A stretch of 45,000 nt of DNA from Poteriospumella lacustris (Eukaryota > Sar > Chrysophyceae > Chromulinales > Dinobryaceae): NCBI GenBank assembly GCA_008000375.1, contig SMOI01000222.1, forward strand, positions 1 to 45,000. The letters run 5' to 3'. Below are positions 34,867 to 43,854 of the stretch, in pieces. Numbering within the stretch: position 1 is the first letter of the stretch; every line of letters starts with the position of its first letter. A model generated the notes under the pieces. It had not been told where the DNA came from. It saw only the letters and a list, made by a program, of their open reading frames with translations, and did no database searches. Both the position numbers and the translations under genes were made by a program.

Positions 34867-37800
34867 CGATTTTTGTTCTTCAAAGTTATCTTTATTGCTT
34901 GAAAAATTCTCATTGCTTAAGGCCTCTAAATTCCAGTTGGAGCTTTTTAATCTATTTAGTTTAAAACGTAACTTTAGTCTATTTTCTAAAAGGGTAAATA
35001 TTTTTATTTCTTTTCTATTAGTTTTGCTTACGTTACGAGAATTTATTGTTAAAAGAGGTTGAAACTCTGTTTTAAAAAATTGAAAATCAAGACCAAGTGC
35101 ATTTAGCTCTCTTATTAAACTAATCAGAGTCTCAGAAAAATTAGGATTAGGTTTTTCTAAATAGTTACCGCTAGAAATTGCGCTGTATAGATCATTCCTT
35201 CCATCAATATCATCAGATTTCACAGTTAGCAGTTCCTGTAAAGTATTTGCACAGCCGTAAGACTCTAGAGCCCAAACCTCCATTTCACCAAAACGTTGGC
35301 CCCCGCTTGAAGATTTACCTTGAAGAGGCTGTTCCGTTATTTTGTTATAGGGTCCTAAAGCGCGACTATGAATTTTATCTTCAACTAGATGAATAAGTTT
35401 TAAAATATATGCAGCACCTACCGTTACTGCATTATCAAAAAAATCTCCAGTTCGCCCATCTCGTAAATAAAACTTACCTGGACTTTCCGTATTATAAAGC
35501 CAGCTTCTATTTGGCTTAAGGGAAGCTTCTTTTAGCTTTTGAATTACGAGTACTCGAGATGCTTCTGCTCCAAAAACCTCATCAAAAGGGCGAATTTTAA
35601 TATTTTTTCCTGAATACATCATTGATAAGCCAAGAAGGCATTCTAAAAGTTGGCCTACGTTCATACGAGATGGTACTCCTAAAGGGTTAACTAAAATGTC
35701 TAAAGGGCGGCCATCTGGTAAGCACGGCATATCGTTTAAAGGTAAAATTCTTGAAATCACGCCTTTATTTCCATGTCGACCAGATAATTTATCACCAATT
35801 TGAATTTTTCTTGACTCTACAACATAAATTTTTAGAATAAAAACCTTTGTGAAAGCAGAGCTTTCTTCTTTATTATTATTTAAAGGAAAAATTTTAACAT
35901 CAATAACTTTACCTTGAGACCCCATAGGAAATAATAGGGAAGTATCTTTATAAGATGTTACGGAACCTAGGCTTAGGTTTTTATTTTTTCTTTCATTTTC
36001 CTGAAGGTTACATAAACGTAATAAAGTTTCAAACTTACTTAAGCATTTAATTAAAATTGGGCTAAAATTTGGCTTTTGGTAACTAGTAATATTTGTTCTA
36101 AAGAGTTTATTTTTACTATGTAGCAGCGGTGCTATTTTTAAATATTCTTTGGAAATCCAATTTAAGTTACTTAATTTTTCATTTTTTAATTTTAAGTAAA
36201 GCTTTGGCAGTAAAACTTTTGAATTTGCAAACTCTTTTCCCGTCTTTTTATTGTTAATATAACGAGATATAGTTTTTAAAATTCGAGTTTTTTTTGCCAG
36301 TTCTAGCATATAGAAATTTTTATAAACTTTTTTATAAAAAATATAAGAAATTAGCTGCAAAATTCGTGAAAGGTAAGTTCCTACTTTTTTATATTTTTTT
36401 ATTTCAAAAGTTAGTTGATTATAAAAACTAGTTAAAAATTTTAAAGAAACTTTAGACCCAGATTTTAAGTATTTTTTACAAGTAAAAATATAGCTATTTA
36501 AATATAGAAGCTTAGAGTAATTTTTAGTTAAACTTTGAAGGTATCTTAAAATTTTTTGAAGTTTTATTTTTTCTGATGTTAAGTTATAAAATTTTAAGAT
36601 TTTTGGTACTTTAATTTTTTTTTTACTAGTTATAGCTTTACTAAGCTTTGCTGCTACAGGTTGTAAATCTTCAAAAAGTTTTTTATAGCTAGACTTTTCT
36701 TGCAGCTCATCTAAAAGTTGAATTTTTGAAACTAAAATATCGCCACCTTTTAAGCTAGAACCAATTTTTATTATTCCATTAGTAGACAAGTTTCTTCCTA
36801 AATATCCCTTTGAGTCATTAGTGTAAAGACCTATTTTATCTTTTCCAACAAGGTACTCCAAACTTAATGATAATTTTGAGTTGTAGTTTGAAACTAATAA
36901 TTTTTTGCTTTCATGAATTTGCCTAGCTAGTTTGATAAATAAATTTTTACTTTCAGAGGAATTTAAAGTTTTAGATATTTGTAAATTTTTTATAAAAGTT
37001 TTTAAACCTCGAATTTTTCTACTAAATTTTAATAAGTAAGTTATTTTTTGAAGTGTTGCTTTTGTAAATTTAAGAGTTGTTTGATAAGTGGAAATATGTA
37101 AAGATGTTAAGATATCATCAGTAACTAACTTTTCACTAATAACAATAGCATCTTCGTAATTATAGCCTTCCCAAGGTAAATAACCAATTAATAGGTTTGT
37201 TCCTAAAGCTAAATCCCCATTAACTGTGCATGATGAATCGGCAAGAATTTGCCCAGCGTAAATTTTTTCTCCCGGCCAGAAAATGGCACGCTGATTATTT
37301 AACGTTTCTTGATTCGAACGAGCATTTTTTTTAAGCTTATAGTGTATTTTTTGGCCATAAGCATCACGTATTTGAATTGCTTCAGAGGATGCAAAGTCGA
37401 CAATACCCTCAACTTCACTTTTTATAGTTAAACCGGATTCTTGCGCCACAAGGGGTTCAAAACCTGTACCAACAAAAGGTAAGCTTGGAAATAATAAAGG
37501 GACCGCTTGGCGTTGCATGTTTGATCCCATTAAAGCACGATTTGCGTCATCATGTTCAACAAAAGGTACTAAATTAGTTCCTACTGATAAAACTTGTAAA
37601 GGTGAAAGAGCACTAAAGGTAACATTTTGTGGCTGTGACTCTGAGAAATAGGACCCCTCTTTAACTGATACGGAATTTGCTTTAATGAAGTTTTTGCTAT
37701 CTAGTATATTATTTGCAAAAGCTAATCGATAATCTTTTTCTTGATTAGGATTTAAATAAAAAATCTTTGTTTTTTGTAAAATTTTTCCTTTTTCAACTAA

Positions 37801-39543
37801 AAAATAAGGAGCTTCGATCCAACCATATTTGCTAACTCTCGCAAAGCTTGCTAAAGACATGACTAGTCCAGCATTTTCTCCCTCTGGTGTTTCTACTGGA
37901 CAAATTTTTCCATACTGGCTTGGATGAATATCGCGAATTTTTGTTCCAATTTTATCTCTTTGTAAGCCATCAGGCCCAAAAACGGAAATTCGACGTTTAT
38001 GAGCAAGTTCTGCTAAAGGATTTATTTCATCAAAATATTGAGATAATTGGCTTGTTAAAAAAAATTCTCGCATACATCTTTCTATAGCTCTTTTTAAAAT
38101 ACTAGATAGCGCAAAGTTTTTAAAATAAAAAGAAGAGTTATTTTGTGAATTTTTGATTAGAGATTTGGAAGTTGTAAAAATATCAAGAATTTGAGTTTCA
38201 GCAGATTTTGGGTGTTTTAACCAACGAAACATTGCTAATCTAAACTGGTTTCGGATTAGCTCACCAACTCCTCGGATCTGCTTATTTTTTAAGTCATCAA
38301 TATCATCCGAGCTTAAGTTTCCTTCCCTTAATTGAATCAAAGAATCAATAATTTTTAAAAAGTCTAAACCTGTTAAATATTTCGAAGCTAAGGGCAAGTT
38401 TAAGCCTAGCTTTTTATTTAGACGGTATCTTCCTAATTCTCCTAAAGAAAAAAAGACTTTCTCTTCTGACTCATTGGCTATATGCTCTAAAATATTAGTA
38501 AGTAAGGCTTCTTTTTTAACAAGCTTCTCAGATTTTAAATTAGACCAATCTTCATTTTGATAAGGGGTTAAAGTATTTTGTTTCCCGGAATTTAGTAAAA
38601 AAGATTGATTTAAATAGTCTGGAACAGAAAGCTTGTCTGGATATTTTACGCCATCTAAAATTTCCTCAATTGTAAAACCTAAACTCAGAATTAAATCAAT
38701 TAAAAATAGTTCGTTCGACCCATCTTTAGCCTCTTTTAAAACAGGTATTTCGCGCCAAAAATTTGAATCTATTAGATCTAGAAAAATATCATATTTTAGC
38801 GCAGGTTTAGTAATAGTCTTAGTTGTAGCATTTTCAATATCATTTTGTTTTTTTGCGATGGAAGAGCTATTCTCTAGCCTAAATTTTGTCCATAGCCAAT
38901 TATCTGAGATAAAAGTAGCTGAATAGATTGTTTTTTGTGAGCTTAAGTACTCTTTTTTGAAGTATATCCCAGGGCTACGGACAATTTGATTAACAACAAC
39001 TCTTTCACAACCATTTACAAAAAAACTTCCATCCTCTGTTAAAAAGGGAATTGTTGCTAAATAGAAATATTTTTTAACTAGAAATTTTGATGCTCTAAAT
39101 TTTGCTAGCTTTGTAGAAAGTTTTACCGCTTTTACCCCTTCTTTTATTTTTTCGTTAAATTCTTTACCTAAAGGCTTATAAAATTTTTCAGAAACTGAAT
39201 CAGAAGGTTGAAGAATTTCCCCTTGCACATAAATATTCGCGCAGTAGCTCTCTTTTTTTCCATAACAAGTTTCTAAACTTTTTAAAGGCCCCTTAACTTT
39301 AATTTTAGCAGGATATAAATAAAAGCTAGTATATAAACTTTCGGACTGATTCTCTAGTCCTACTAAACTTTTAGAGCTAAGAAGACTATGATTATTTAGC
39401 GAAAGTAAAATAAAAGGATTTATAATTATGGAATTTAGCTCTTTGCTTATTCCCTCAACAAGAAATCGATAAAAACTTGCTCTCTGTATTTCGAGCAAGT
39501 CATTTATATTTGTCAGAAAACTATTTGTTATTTGCTGATTCAT
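34840..39543 (-). CDS. rpoB: RNA polymerase beta subunit with large insertions
   Basis: The catalytic beta subunit of the plastid-encoded polymerase. Conserved regions in order are GSFFVNGCERVVVNQIVRSPGIYF, HKRRISVFGPDGLQRDKIGTKIRDIHPSQYGKICPVETPEGENAGLV, GYNYEDAIVISEKL, GSQGKVIDVKIF (near residue 1200), KIQIGDKLSGRHGNKGVISRI, and GGQRFGEMEVWALESYG. At 1567 aa it is about 350-450 residues longer than most plastid RpoB. The excess lies mainly at residues 825-910 and 970-1190, on both sides of GGDILVSKI, and is Lys/Leu/Ser-rich without a recognisable domain. The frame is open throughout, so these are insertions, not introns with stops, though an in-frame intron or intein cannot be ruled out by eye. 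Confidence 0.97.
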   Translation of the reverse strand: MNQQITNSFLTNINDLLEIQRASFYRFLVEGISKELNSIIINPFILLSLNNHSLLSSKSLVGLENQSESLYTSFYLYPAKIKVKGPLKSLETCYGKKESYCANIYVQGEILQPSDSVSEKFYKPLGKEFNEKIKEGVKAVKLSTKLAKFRASKFLVKKYFYLATIPFLTEDGSFFVNGCERVVVNQIVRSPGIYFKKEYLSSQKTIYSATFISDNWLWTKFRLENSSSIAKKQNDIENATTKTITKPALKYDIFLDLIDSNFWREIPVLKEAKDGSNELFLIDLILSLGFTIEEILDGVKYPDKLSVPDYLNQSFLLNSGKQNTLTPYQNEDWSNLKSEKLVKKEALLTNILEHIANESEEKVFFSLGELGRYRLNKKLGLNLPLASKYLTGLDFLKIIDSLIQLREGNLSSDDIDDLKNKQIRGVGELIRNQFRLAMFRWLKHPKSAETQILDIFTTSKSLIKNSQNNSSFYFKNFALSSILKRAIERCMREFFLTSQLSQYFDEINPLAELAHKRRISVFGPDGLQRDKIGTKIRDIHPSQYGKICPVETPEGENAGLVMSLASFARVSKYGWIEAPYFLVEKGKILQKTKIFYLNPNQEKDYRLAFANNILDSKNFIKANSVSVKEGSYFSESQPQNVTFSALSPLQVLSVGTNLVPFVEHDDANRALMGSNMQRQAVPLLFPSLPFVGTGFEPLVAQESGLTIKSEVEGIVDFASSEAIQIRDAYGQKIHYKLKKNARSNQETLNNQRAIFWPGEKIYAGQILADSSCTVNGDLALGTNLLIGYLPWEGYNYEDAIVISEKLVTDDILTSLHISTYQTTLKFTKATLQKITYLLKFSRKIRGLKTFIKNLQISKTLNSSESKNLFIKLARQIHESKKLLVSNYNSKLSLSLEYLVGKDKIGLYTNDSKGYLGRNLSTNGIIKIGSSLKGGDILVSKIQLLDELQEKSSYKKLFEDLQPVAAKLSKAITSKKKIKVPKILKFYNLTSEKIKLQKILRYLQSLTKNYSKLLYLNSYIFTCKKYLKSGSKVSLKFLTSFYNQLTFEIKKYKKVGTYLSRILQLISYIFYKKVYKNFYMLELAKKTRILKTISRYINNKKTGKEFANSKVLLPKLYLKLKNEKLSNLNWISKEYLKIAPLLHSKNKLFRTNITSYQKPNFSPILIKCLSKFETLLRLCNLQENERKNKNLSLGSVTSYKDTSLLFPMGSQGKVIDVKIFPLNNNKEESSAFTKVFILKIYVVESRKIQIGDKLSGRHGNKGVISRILPLNDMPCLPDGRPLDILVNPLGVPSRMNVGQLLECLLGLSMMYSGKNIKIRPFDEVFGAEASRVLVIQKLKEASLKPNRSWLYNTESPGKFYLRDGRTGDFFDNAVTVGAAYILKLIHLVEDKIHSRALGPYNKITEQPLQGKSSSGGQRFGEMEVWALESYGCANTLQELLTVKSDDIDGRNDLYSAISSGNYLEKPNPNFSETLISLIRELNALGLDFQFFKTEFQPLLTINSRNVSKTNRKEIKIFTLLENRLKLRFKLNRLKSSNWNLEALSNENFSSNKDNFEEQKSILFKILET

Positions 39544-39608
39544 ATTAGTTAAAATTAAAAAGAGATGTTTTGGGTTTATTAGTGCGTACTTAATACTTTT
39601 ATTTTTTA

Positions 39609-39932
39609 TTAGGCTACCGAGGTTTTTTGGGGGCTAAAATGCGAAATCTGTTTTTTTAAAAATAGTTTTAATCTCGACTTTTTTCTTGCAACGGTATTTT
39701 TGTGTAAAACGTTATGGTTTACTGACTTATCTAAAATGCTTTCTAATTTTTGAGATAATAATAATAGTTTGCTTGTATCTAACGTTGTAAAAGCATTACC
39801 TTTTTTTACTTTTAAAAAAGAGGTTCTTATTGTTTTAAATAAATATTTAATTAATGAGGTATAACGTCGATTTAAAGTTTTATTTCTTAGGTTTTGATTG
39901 ATAATTTTTTTCTTTTTTTCTTTTTTTGTCAT
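39609..39932 (-). CDS. rps20: 30S ribosomal protein S20
   Basis: bS20 is a helical 16S rRNA-binding protein. The sequence is basic and helical with NQNLRNKTLNRRYTSLIKYLFKTIRTSF near residues 13-40 and the C-terminal KSVNHNVLHKNTVARKKSRLKLFL, which matches the family motif around KNxAARKKSRL. At 107 aa it is slightly long. It opens the leftward operon before rpoB, as in other red-lineage plastids. Confidence 0.92.
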   Translation of the reverse strand: MTKKEKKKKIINQNLRNKTLNRRYTSLIKYLFKTIRTSFLKVKKGNAFTTLDTSKLLLLSQKLESILDKSVNHNVLHKNTVARKKSRLKLFLKKQISHFSPQKTSVA

Positions 39933-39978
39933 GAAAACTTATATTTTAGATTTTTTTAACGTTTGCGCTTACAAAAGA

Positions 39979-40042
39979 ATTATACTAACTAAATAAAAAA
40001 AAAGCTAGAAATGTTATTATTTTTAAAATTTCTTGGTATAAT
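39979..40042. promoter_or_regulatory. Possible divergent promoters for rps20-rpo and rpl33
   Basis: The 136-base gap between rps20 and rpl33 has a perfect TATAAT on each strand: 40037-40042 rightward (27 bases before the rpl33 ATG) and 39984-39979 leftward (47 bases before rps20). The -35 elements are poor, so I call only the -10 elements with any confidence. Confidence 0.4.
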
Positions 40043-40068
40043 CAACGTAATTAATAAAAATTTTAATC

Positions 40069-40266
40069 ATGGCAAAAAACAAAGGTCCACGAGTAATAAT
40101 AACTTTAGAATGTCTTGACTGTAGAACTGGTACTGAGGCTAAACGTTCGGAAGGAGTTTCAAGATATACAACAACGAAAAACAGGCGAAAAAATTTGGAT
40201 AAGCTTGAACTTAAAAAATATTGCAAATATTGTAACAAACGAACATCTCATAAAGAAATAAAATAA
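40069..40266 (+). CDS. rpl33: 50S ribosomal protein L33
   Basis: bL33 is a small zinc-ribbon protein near the E-site. It has the zinc ligands Cys15, Cys18, Cys52 and Cys55 (ECLDC and YCKYC) and the family core [14 protein letters not shown]. At 65 aa it is complete. It precedes rps18 by two bases. Confidence 0.96.
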   Translation: MAKNKGPRVIITLECLDCRTGTEAKRSEGVSRYTTTKNRRKNLDKLELKKYCKYCNKRTSHKEIK

Positions 40267-40268
40267 GA

Positions 40269-40697
40269 ATGGAAAAAAAAAATTTAAATAATATACAAGC
40301 ATCTTCAAACTTTTTGAATGTTGAAAAAAAGCGATCAAAAGGAAATTGGAAACAACGATTAGTTGAAAGGCGATTTTCTGGGAATCAACTTGAAACCCCT
40401 GAAATAAATCGAAAAAAGTCTAAAGCATTTAAAAAAAGTTTGCTTTATATATTTTTTTTGAAAAAATTATTAAAAAAAGGAAAGCAACAAATTAGTTATA
40501 TAAACTTACCGTTATTAAAAGTTTTTTTAACAAAGTATGCGAAAATTAAACCAAGACGCAAAACGCATATTTCGCTTCAGCAGCAAAAGAGTCTTGCAAA
40601 AAGTATAAAAAGAGCTAGAACAGTGGGTCTTTTACCTTTTATTACAAGAGTAACCATAAAACGTTCTTTTAAAAAACGAAAAATTTCTACAAAATGA
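40269..40697 (+). CDS. rps18: 30S ribosomal protein S18, N-terminally extended
   Basis: bS18 lies on the small-subunit platform with S6. The family core is at the C-terminal half: ISYINLPLLKVFLTKYAKIKPRRKTHISLQQQKSLAKSIKRARTVGLLPFI (residues 75-127). The preceding 70 or so residues are Lys/Asn-rich and have no counterpart in the usual 70-aa protein. It ends in TGA, the only TGA stop I noticed here; a TAA follows four codons later in the same frame. It follows rpl33 by two bases. Confidence 0.93.
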   Translation: MEKKNLNNIQASSNFLNVEKKRSKGNWKQRLVERRFSGNQLETPEINRKKSKAFKKSLLYIFFLKKLLKKGKQQISYINLPLLKVFLTKYAKIKPRRKTHISLQQQKSLAKSIKRARTVGLLPFITRVTIKRSFKKRKISTK

Positions 40698-40729
40698 AGT
40701 TTAGTTTAATCAAAAATTTATAAAAAGTA

Positions 40730-40761
40730 TTTTATATAACCATAAATATGGTTATATAAAA
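40730..40761. terminator. Hairpin after rps18
   Basis: A perfect 15-bp stem (40730-40744 with 40747-40761) with only two bases between the arms lies 32 bases after the rps18 stop and 13 bases before trnI(CAU). It is a likely terminator or processing signal. Confidence 0.65.
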
Positions 40762-40774
40762 ATAGAGATTTTAA

Positions 40775-40848
40775 GCACTTGTGGCCGAGAGGTTAAGGCA
40801 ATGGACTCATAATCCATCTCATCGCTGGTTCGAGCCCAGCCAGGTGCA
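40775..40848 (+). tRNA. trnI(cau): tRNA-Ile (CAU, lysidine-modified type)
   Basis: Acceptor GCACTTG pairs with CAGGTGC; anticodon loop is CTCATAA (CAT). The start GCAC-TTGTGGCCGAGAGGTTAAGGC resembles plastid trnI(CAU) rather than either Met tRNA, so C34 is probably modified to lysidine to read AUA. Together with the neighbouring rpl19 this matches no initiator features. Confidence 0.88.
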
Positions 40849-40853
40849 TTTTT

Positions 40854-41192
40854 TTAGCGAACTTTTCGTAGATAGTACAACTTTGAACGTCTAACTTTTA
40901 AGTTTGCCCGTTTTTTAATTTCTAAAATATTAGGGGAGTTTAAAGGAAAGACCTGCTCTATTGCTACACCTTGAACTACCCTGCGCAAAGTAATGGTTTG
41001 GCTTAAAATTGAGTTTTTCTTACATATTATGATACCCTCAAACGAATTAACTTTTTCTTTTGAACCCTCATTAGTTTTATATGATATTCGAACAATATCA
41101 CCAACTTCGAAAGCATTGGGTTTAAAAGCGCTGTTTGAGCTATACATTTTTTTTACATGCTCTAATAAATTTTTAGAAGTAGATAAGACCAT
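40854..41192 (-). CDS. rpl19: 50S ribosomal protein L19
   Basis: bL19 lies at the subunit interface. Motifs are PNAFEVGDIVRISYKTNEGSKEKVNSFEGIIICKKNSILSQTITLRRVVQGVAIEQVFPLNSPNI and the C-terminal KVRRSKLYYLRKVR. At 112 aa it is the usual length. Its stop lies six bases from the 3' end of trnI, which runs the opposite way. Confidence 0.97.
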   Translation of the reverse strand: MVLSTSKNLLEHVKKMYSSNSAFKPNAFEVGDIVRISYKTNEGSKEKVNSFEGIIICKKNSILSQTITLRRVVQGVAIEQVFPLNSPNILEIKKRANLKVRRSKLYYLRKVR

Positions 41193-41263
41193 AATTTTAA
41201 AAATAAAATACTTATCATTAATTATGATATAATAAAAAGAAAATTACAACTTTTTATTTATTT

Positions 41264-42358
41264 ATGCTTCCAAACTTCTCTCAAGGAAATTTTTTTAACT
41301 TAAAACTTGATTTTAATAACTTTCCGGATCTTCATGAAAAAGTTAAAATTTTACTAGCAAACCCAAAAGTTAAAGAAAAACGACGACGTAATCTAGCTAA
41401 CTTTATTTTTAATCGCACATTACAACAATCAACATATTTTGATTTCTTTTCTCAAGATTCTATAAAAAGCTTAGTTTTAGCAAAAAAAATAGCTCAAATT
41501 TTAAAAGAAAGAGAAGTTTCAGAGGAAACTTTATTTTTATCTCTTTGTTTAAATTCGGATACTAGTATTTATAGTTTAATAAAAAAAAACAATATTGGAA
41601 ATGCTTTGATAATAAAAGGTTTTTTAGCTCAAGAAAAATATAAAGAATACCCATCCACTTTAAAAAAAAATATAGAGCAAAAAATTGTTGAAATGCTATC
41701 AAGTTTCTTTTTTAAGGATGCCAAAGAAATTGTAAAACAGTCTTTTAAATCCTTCTTAAATAAGCCGGTAACAAGCTTGTCAAAAATATTTTTAATGAAG
41801 CGATCAGTAAAGAAAAAAAAATCAAAATTGGTTTCTAAATATTTTGCAAAGCTACTTTTTCTTAGCAAATCTTTAAAACAAATTACGTTTTCATCTGCAT
41901 CTTTTCTGTTTTTCGAACAAGCTATGAAATTAGCTAATGAAAAATATAAAACTCCTACTATTACTACTGATGTTCTAACACTTTTATTATTAGAATCTTC
42001 AAAAATACAAAGCGTAATTAATCAAGTTGCTAAAATGCCTTCTCTTTTAAAAGAAATGAAGTACATATTAATTAGATCATTATATGATAACGAACTTGCA
42101 ATAAAAGATGAAAATGATAGAAATTTACATTACTTCTGCTATCTATTAAAAATAGGAACCTCTGAGCAATTTTTTCATAAAGTTATTCAAAAACAAGACT
42201 TAATTTTAACAGGCAACCTTTCGTTAAAAGCTTTCTCTATTCGAGATTTTCTAGTTAAGAAAATGATCCGTATTAAATTTCTCAAATTAATTGAAACTGA
42301 GGTAATTAAAAGTATTTTTGTAAATTCTTTATTGCGAACATATAAATATTACATTTAA
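41264..42358 (+). CDS. clpN: ClpN-like protein: separate N-domain of ClpC
   Basis: This 364-aa protein has two stretches resembling the double Clp N-domain repeat. The first, near residues 58-115, reads FDFFSQDSIKSLVLAKKIAQIL then EREVSEETLFLSLCLNSDT; the second, near 206-270, reads FSSASFLFFEQAMKLANEKYKT then PTITTDVLTLLLLESSKIQSV. Each fits the pattern of a helix with LAxxxA, a conserved turn, and a leucine-rich helix. There is no AAA+ domain. Between and after the repeats are Lys/Phe-rich stretches of unknown role. Because the large ClpC in this genome lacks an N-domain, I infer that this protein supplies it in trans as substrate or adaptor receptor. The divergence is strong, so identity rests on repeat pattern and context. 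The first 50 residues are not recognised. Confidence 0.75.
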   Translation: MLPNFSQGNFFNLKLDFNNFPDLHEKVKILLANPKVKEKRRRNLANFIFNRTLQQSTYFDFFSQDSIKSLVLAKKIAQILKEREVSEETLFLSLCLNSDTSIYSLIKKNNIGNALIIKGFLAQEKYKEYPSTLKKNIEQKIVEMLSSFFFKDAKEIVKQSFKSFLNKPVTSLSKIFLMKRSVKKKKSKLVSKYFAKLLFLSKSLKQITFSSASFLFFEQAMKLANEKYKTPTITTDVLTLLLLESSKIQSVINQVAKMPSLLKEMKYILIRSLYDNELAIKDENDRNLHYFCYLLKIGTSEQFFHKVIQKQDLILTGNLSLKAFSIRDFLVKKMIRIKFLKLIETEVIKSIFVNSLLRTYKYYI

Positions 42359-42407
42359 TTAAAAACTTTTTAAGTTTAGTTTTATTCAGCGATACAGCTG
42401 AGTATAT

Positions 42408-42481
42408 GGTAGGTGTTGCCAAGTGGTAAGGCAATGGGTTGTGGTTCCATCATTCGCGGGTTCGATTCCCGTCATCTACCC
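42408..42481 (+). tRNA. trnH(gug): tRNA-His (GUG)
   Basis: Anticodon loop TTGTGGT gives GTG; the acceptor GGTAGGTG pairs with CATCTACC over eight bases, consistent with the extra G at position -1 of His tRNAs; the T-loop is TTCGATT. It lies between the ClpN-like gene and rps4. Confidence 0.94.
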
Positions 42482-42556
42482 ATACTTTTTGTTTATTTTG
42501 ACGCGAAATCTAATTAGCTGGTATATATTATATAAATATTAGTTTTTATAAAACAC

Positions 42557-43255
42557 ATGGTTAGATATTTAGGCCCTAAATTAAAAATTATTAGAAGACT
42601 TGGTATTTTACCGGGACTAACTCAAAAAAAGTCTACCTTAAGGAAAAAAACTCCAGGGCAACACGGTAAGAAATTATCTTTACAAAATACAAGGACATCA
42701 TTATCAAATGACTATAACGAGAAGCTTTTAGAAAAACAAAAGCTTAGGTATCATTATGGCTTAACAGAACGCCAACTTCTTGGGTATTACCAAATGGCAA
42801 AAAAAAAAAAATCTTCAACGGGCTCTTTATTGCTAAGTTTTTTAGAGTCTAGATTAGATTGTATACTTTTTCGATTAGGGTTTGCTCCGACTATTAATGC
42901 AGCACGTCAGCTTATTAGCCATCGCCATATACTAGTTAATAATTTCCTAGTTAATATCCCAAGCTTTTTATGTAAGCAAAGCGATATTATTAGTATTAAA
43001 AAGAGCCTAAGATCCCAAAATATCGTTAAAACTTTTTTTGAAAAAAAATCTAAAAAACGAGATCTTATTTTAAAGCGTGCTAAACAAATAAAACTTCAAA
43101 ATATCAACGAAAAATATTTAGCAAAATTTTTATTACCAAGCCATTTAAAAATAGAAGAAAACCCTTTAAGAGGACATGTTATAGGTTCATTAAAACGAAA
43201 AAATGTAAGCGTTCATGTTAACGAGCTAAAAGTTATTGAATATTATTCTCGTTAA
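42557..43255 (+). CDS. rps4: 30S ribosomal protein S4
   Basis: uS4 nucleates small-subunit assembly. It has MVRYLGPKLKIIRRLGILPGLT at the start, KLRYHYGLTERQLLGYYQMA, and the S4 RNA-binding domain near residues 95-155 (SRLDCILFRLGFAPTINAARQLISHRHILVNN). The C-terminal KRKNVSVHVNELKVIEYYSR is also typical. At 232 aa it is slightly long. It is followed by two leftward tRNAs. Confidence 0.96.
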   Translation: MVRYLGPKLKIIRRLGILPGLTQKKSTLRKKTPGQHGKKLSLQNTRTSLSNDYNEKLLEKQKLRYHYGLTERQLLGYYQMAKKKKSSTGSLLLSFLESRLDCILFRLGFAPTINAARQLISHRHILVNNFLVNIPSFLCKQSDIISIKKSLRSQNIVKTFFEKKSKKRDLILKRAKQIKLQNINEKYLAKFLLPSHLKIEENPLRGHVIGSLKRKNVSVHVNELKVIEYYSR

Positions 43256-43305
43256 TACTTTTTTTTAACGTACTTAGGAGAGTTTTTTATACATTATTAT
43301 TATAA

Positions 43306-43389
43306 TGGGGATAGAGGGATTCGAACCCTCACGGCTATTTGAGCCAGCAGATTTTAAGTCTGCTATGTCTACCATTCCATCACATCCCC
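43306..43389 (-). tRNA. trnL(uaa): tRNA-Leu (UAA)
   Basis: The reverse strand has acceptor GGGGATG with TATCCCC, anticodon stem GCAGA/TCTGC with loop CTTAAAA (TAA), a long variable arm GGCTCAAATAGCC, and T-loop TTCGAAT. The group I intron found in many plastid trnL(UAA) genes is absent. Confidence 0.95.
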
Positions 43390-43456
43390 TTGTAAAAATT
43401 TAAGTCAAACTTTTAGCTAATTCTATTATAAGAAAATAGTTTGAAATTTTCCACAA

Positions 43457-43528
43457 AGATGACATCCAGATTCGAACTGGAAAATGAAGGATTTGCAATC
43501 CAAAGCCTTACCATTTGGCTATGTCACC
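43457..43528 (-). tRNA. trnC(gca): tRNA-Cys (GCA)
   Basis: The reverse strand has acceptor GGTGACA with TGTCATC, anticodon loop TTGCAAA (GCA) between TTGGA/TCCTT-type arms, and T-arm CCAG-TTCGAAT-CTGG. A perfect TATAAT (43552-43547) lies 19-24 bases upstream and may be its -10 box. Confidence 0.94.
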
Positions 43529-43625
43529 ATAGCTTATCAGTTGAAGATTATAGTGAGTCTTTTTTTCATTTTTGATTAGCTATAAAATCTAATGCTTATT
43601 TTTTTCTAATTACAAAAACCCAAAG

Positions 43626-43820
43626 ATGCCTAAATTAAAAACAAGAAAATCCGCTTCAAAAAGGGTAAAAATAAAAAAGTTTTGCCTTTTACGAAAAAAA
43701 GCTTTTAAAAGTCATTTGTTGGCTCATAAAAGCTCAAAAAAAATAAGAGATTTATCAAAGAAAGTTAAGGTTCATACTGCTGATGAAAAGGTTTTCTTCT
43801 TAATGAATCCTTATTCATAA
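43626..43820 (+). CDS. rpl35: 50S ribosomal protein L35
   Basis: bL35 is a small basic protein of the large subunit. It reads PKLKTRKSASKRVKI at the start, the family signature, then SHLLAHKSSKKIRDLSKKVKVHTAD. At 64 aa it is complete. It forms the usual pair with rpl20, 34 bases downstream. Confidence 0.95.
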   Translation: MPKLKTRKSASKRVKIKKFCLLRKKAFKSHLLAHKSSKKIRDLSKKVKVHTADEKVFFLMNPYS

Positions 43821-43854
43821 TAACCTAACAAATTTTATCTAGTAAATATTTAAT

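Noticed and set aside
34840-39543. Intein in rpoB
   Set aside because: No Cys/Ser start with a terminal His-Asn pair could be seen at the borders of the extra segments; insertion is simpler, although a profile search was not possible.
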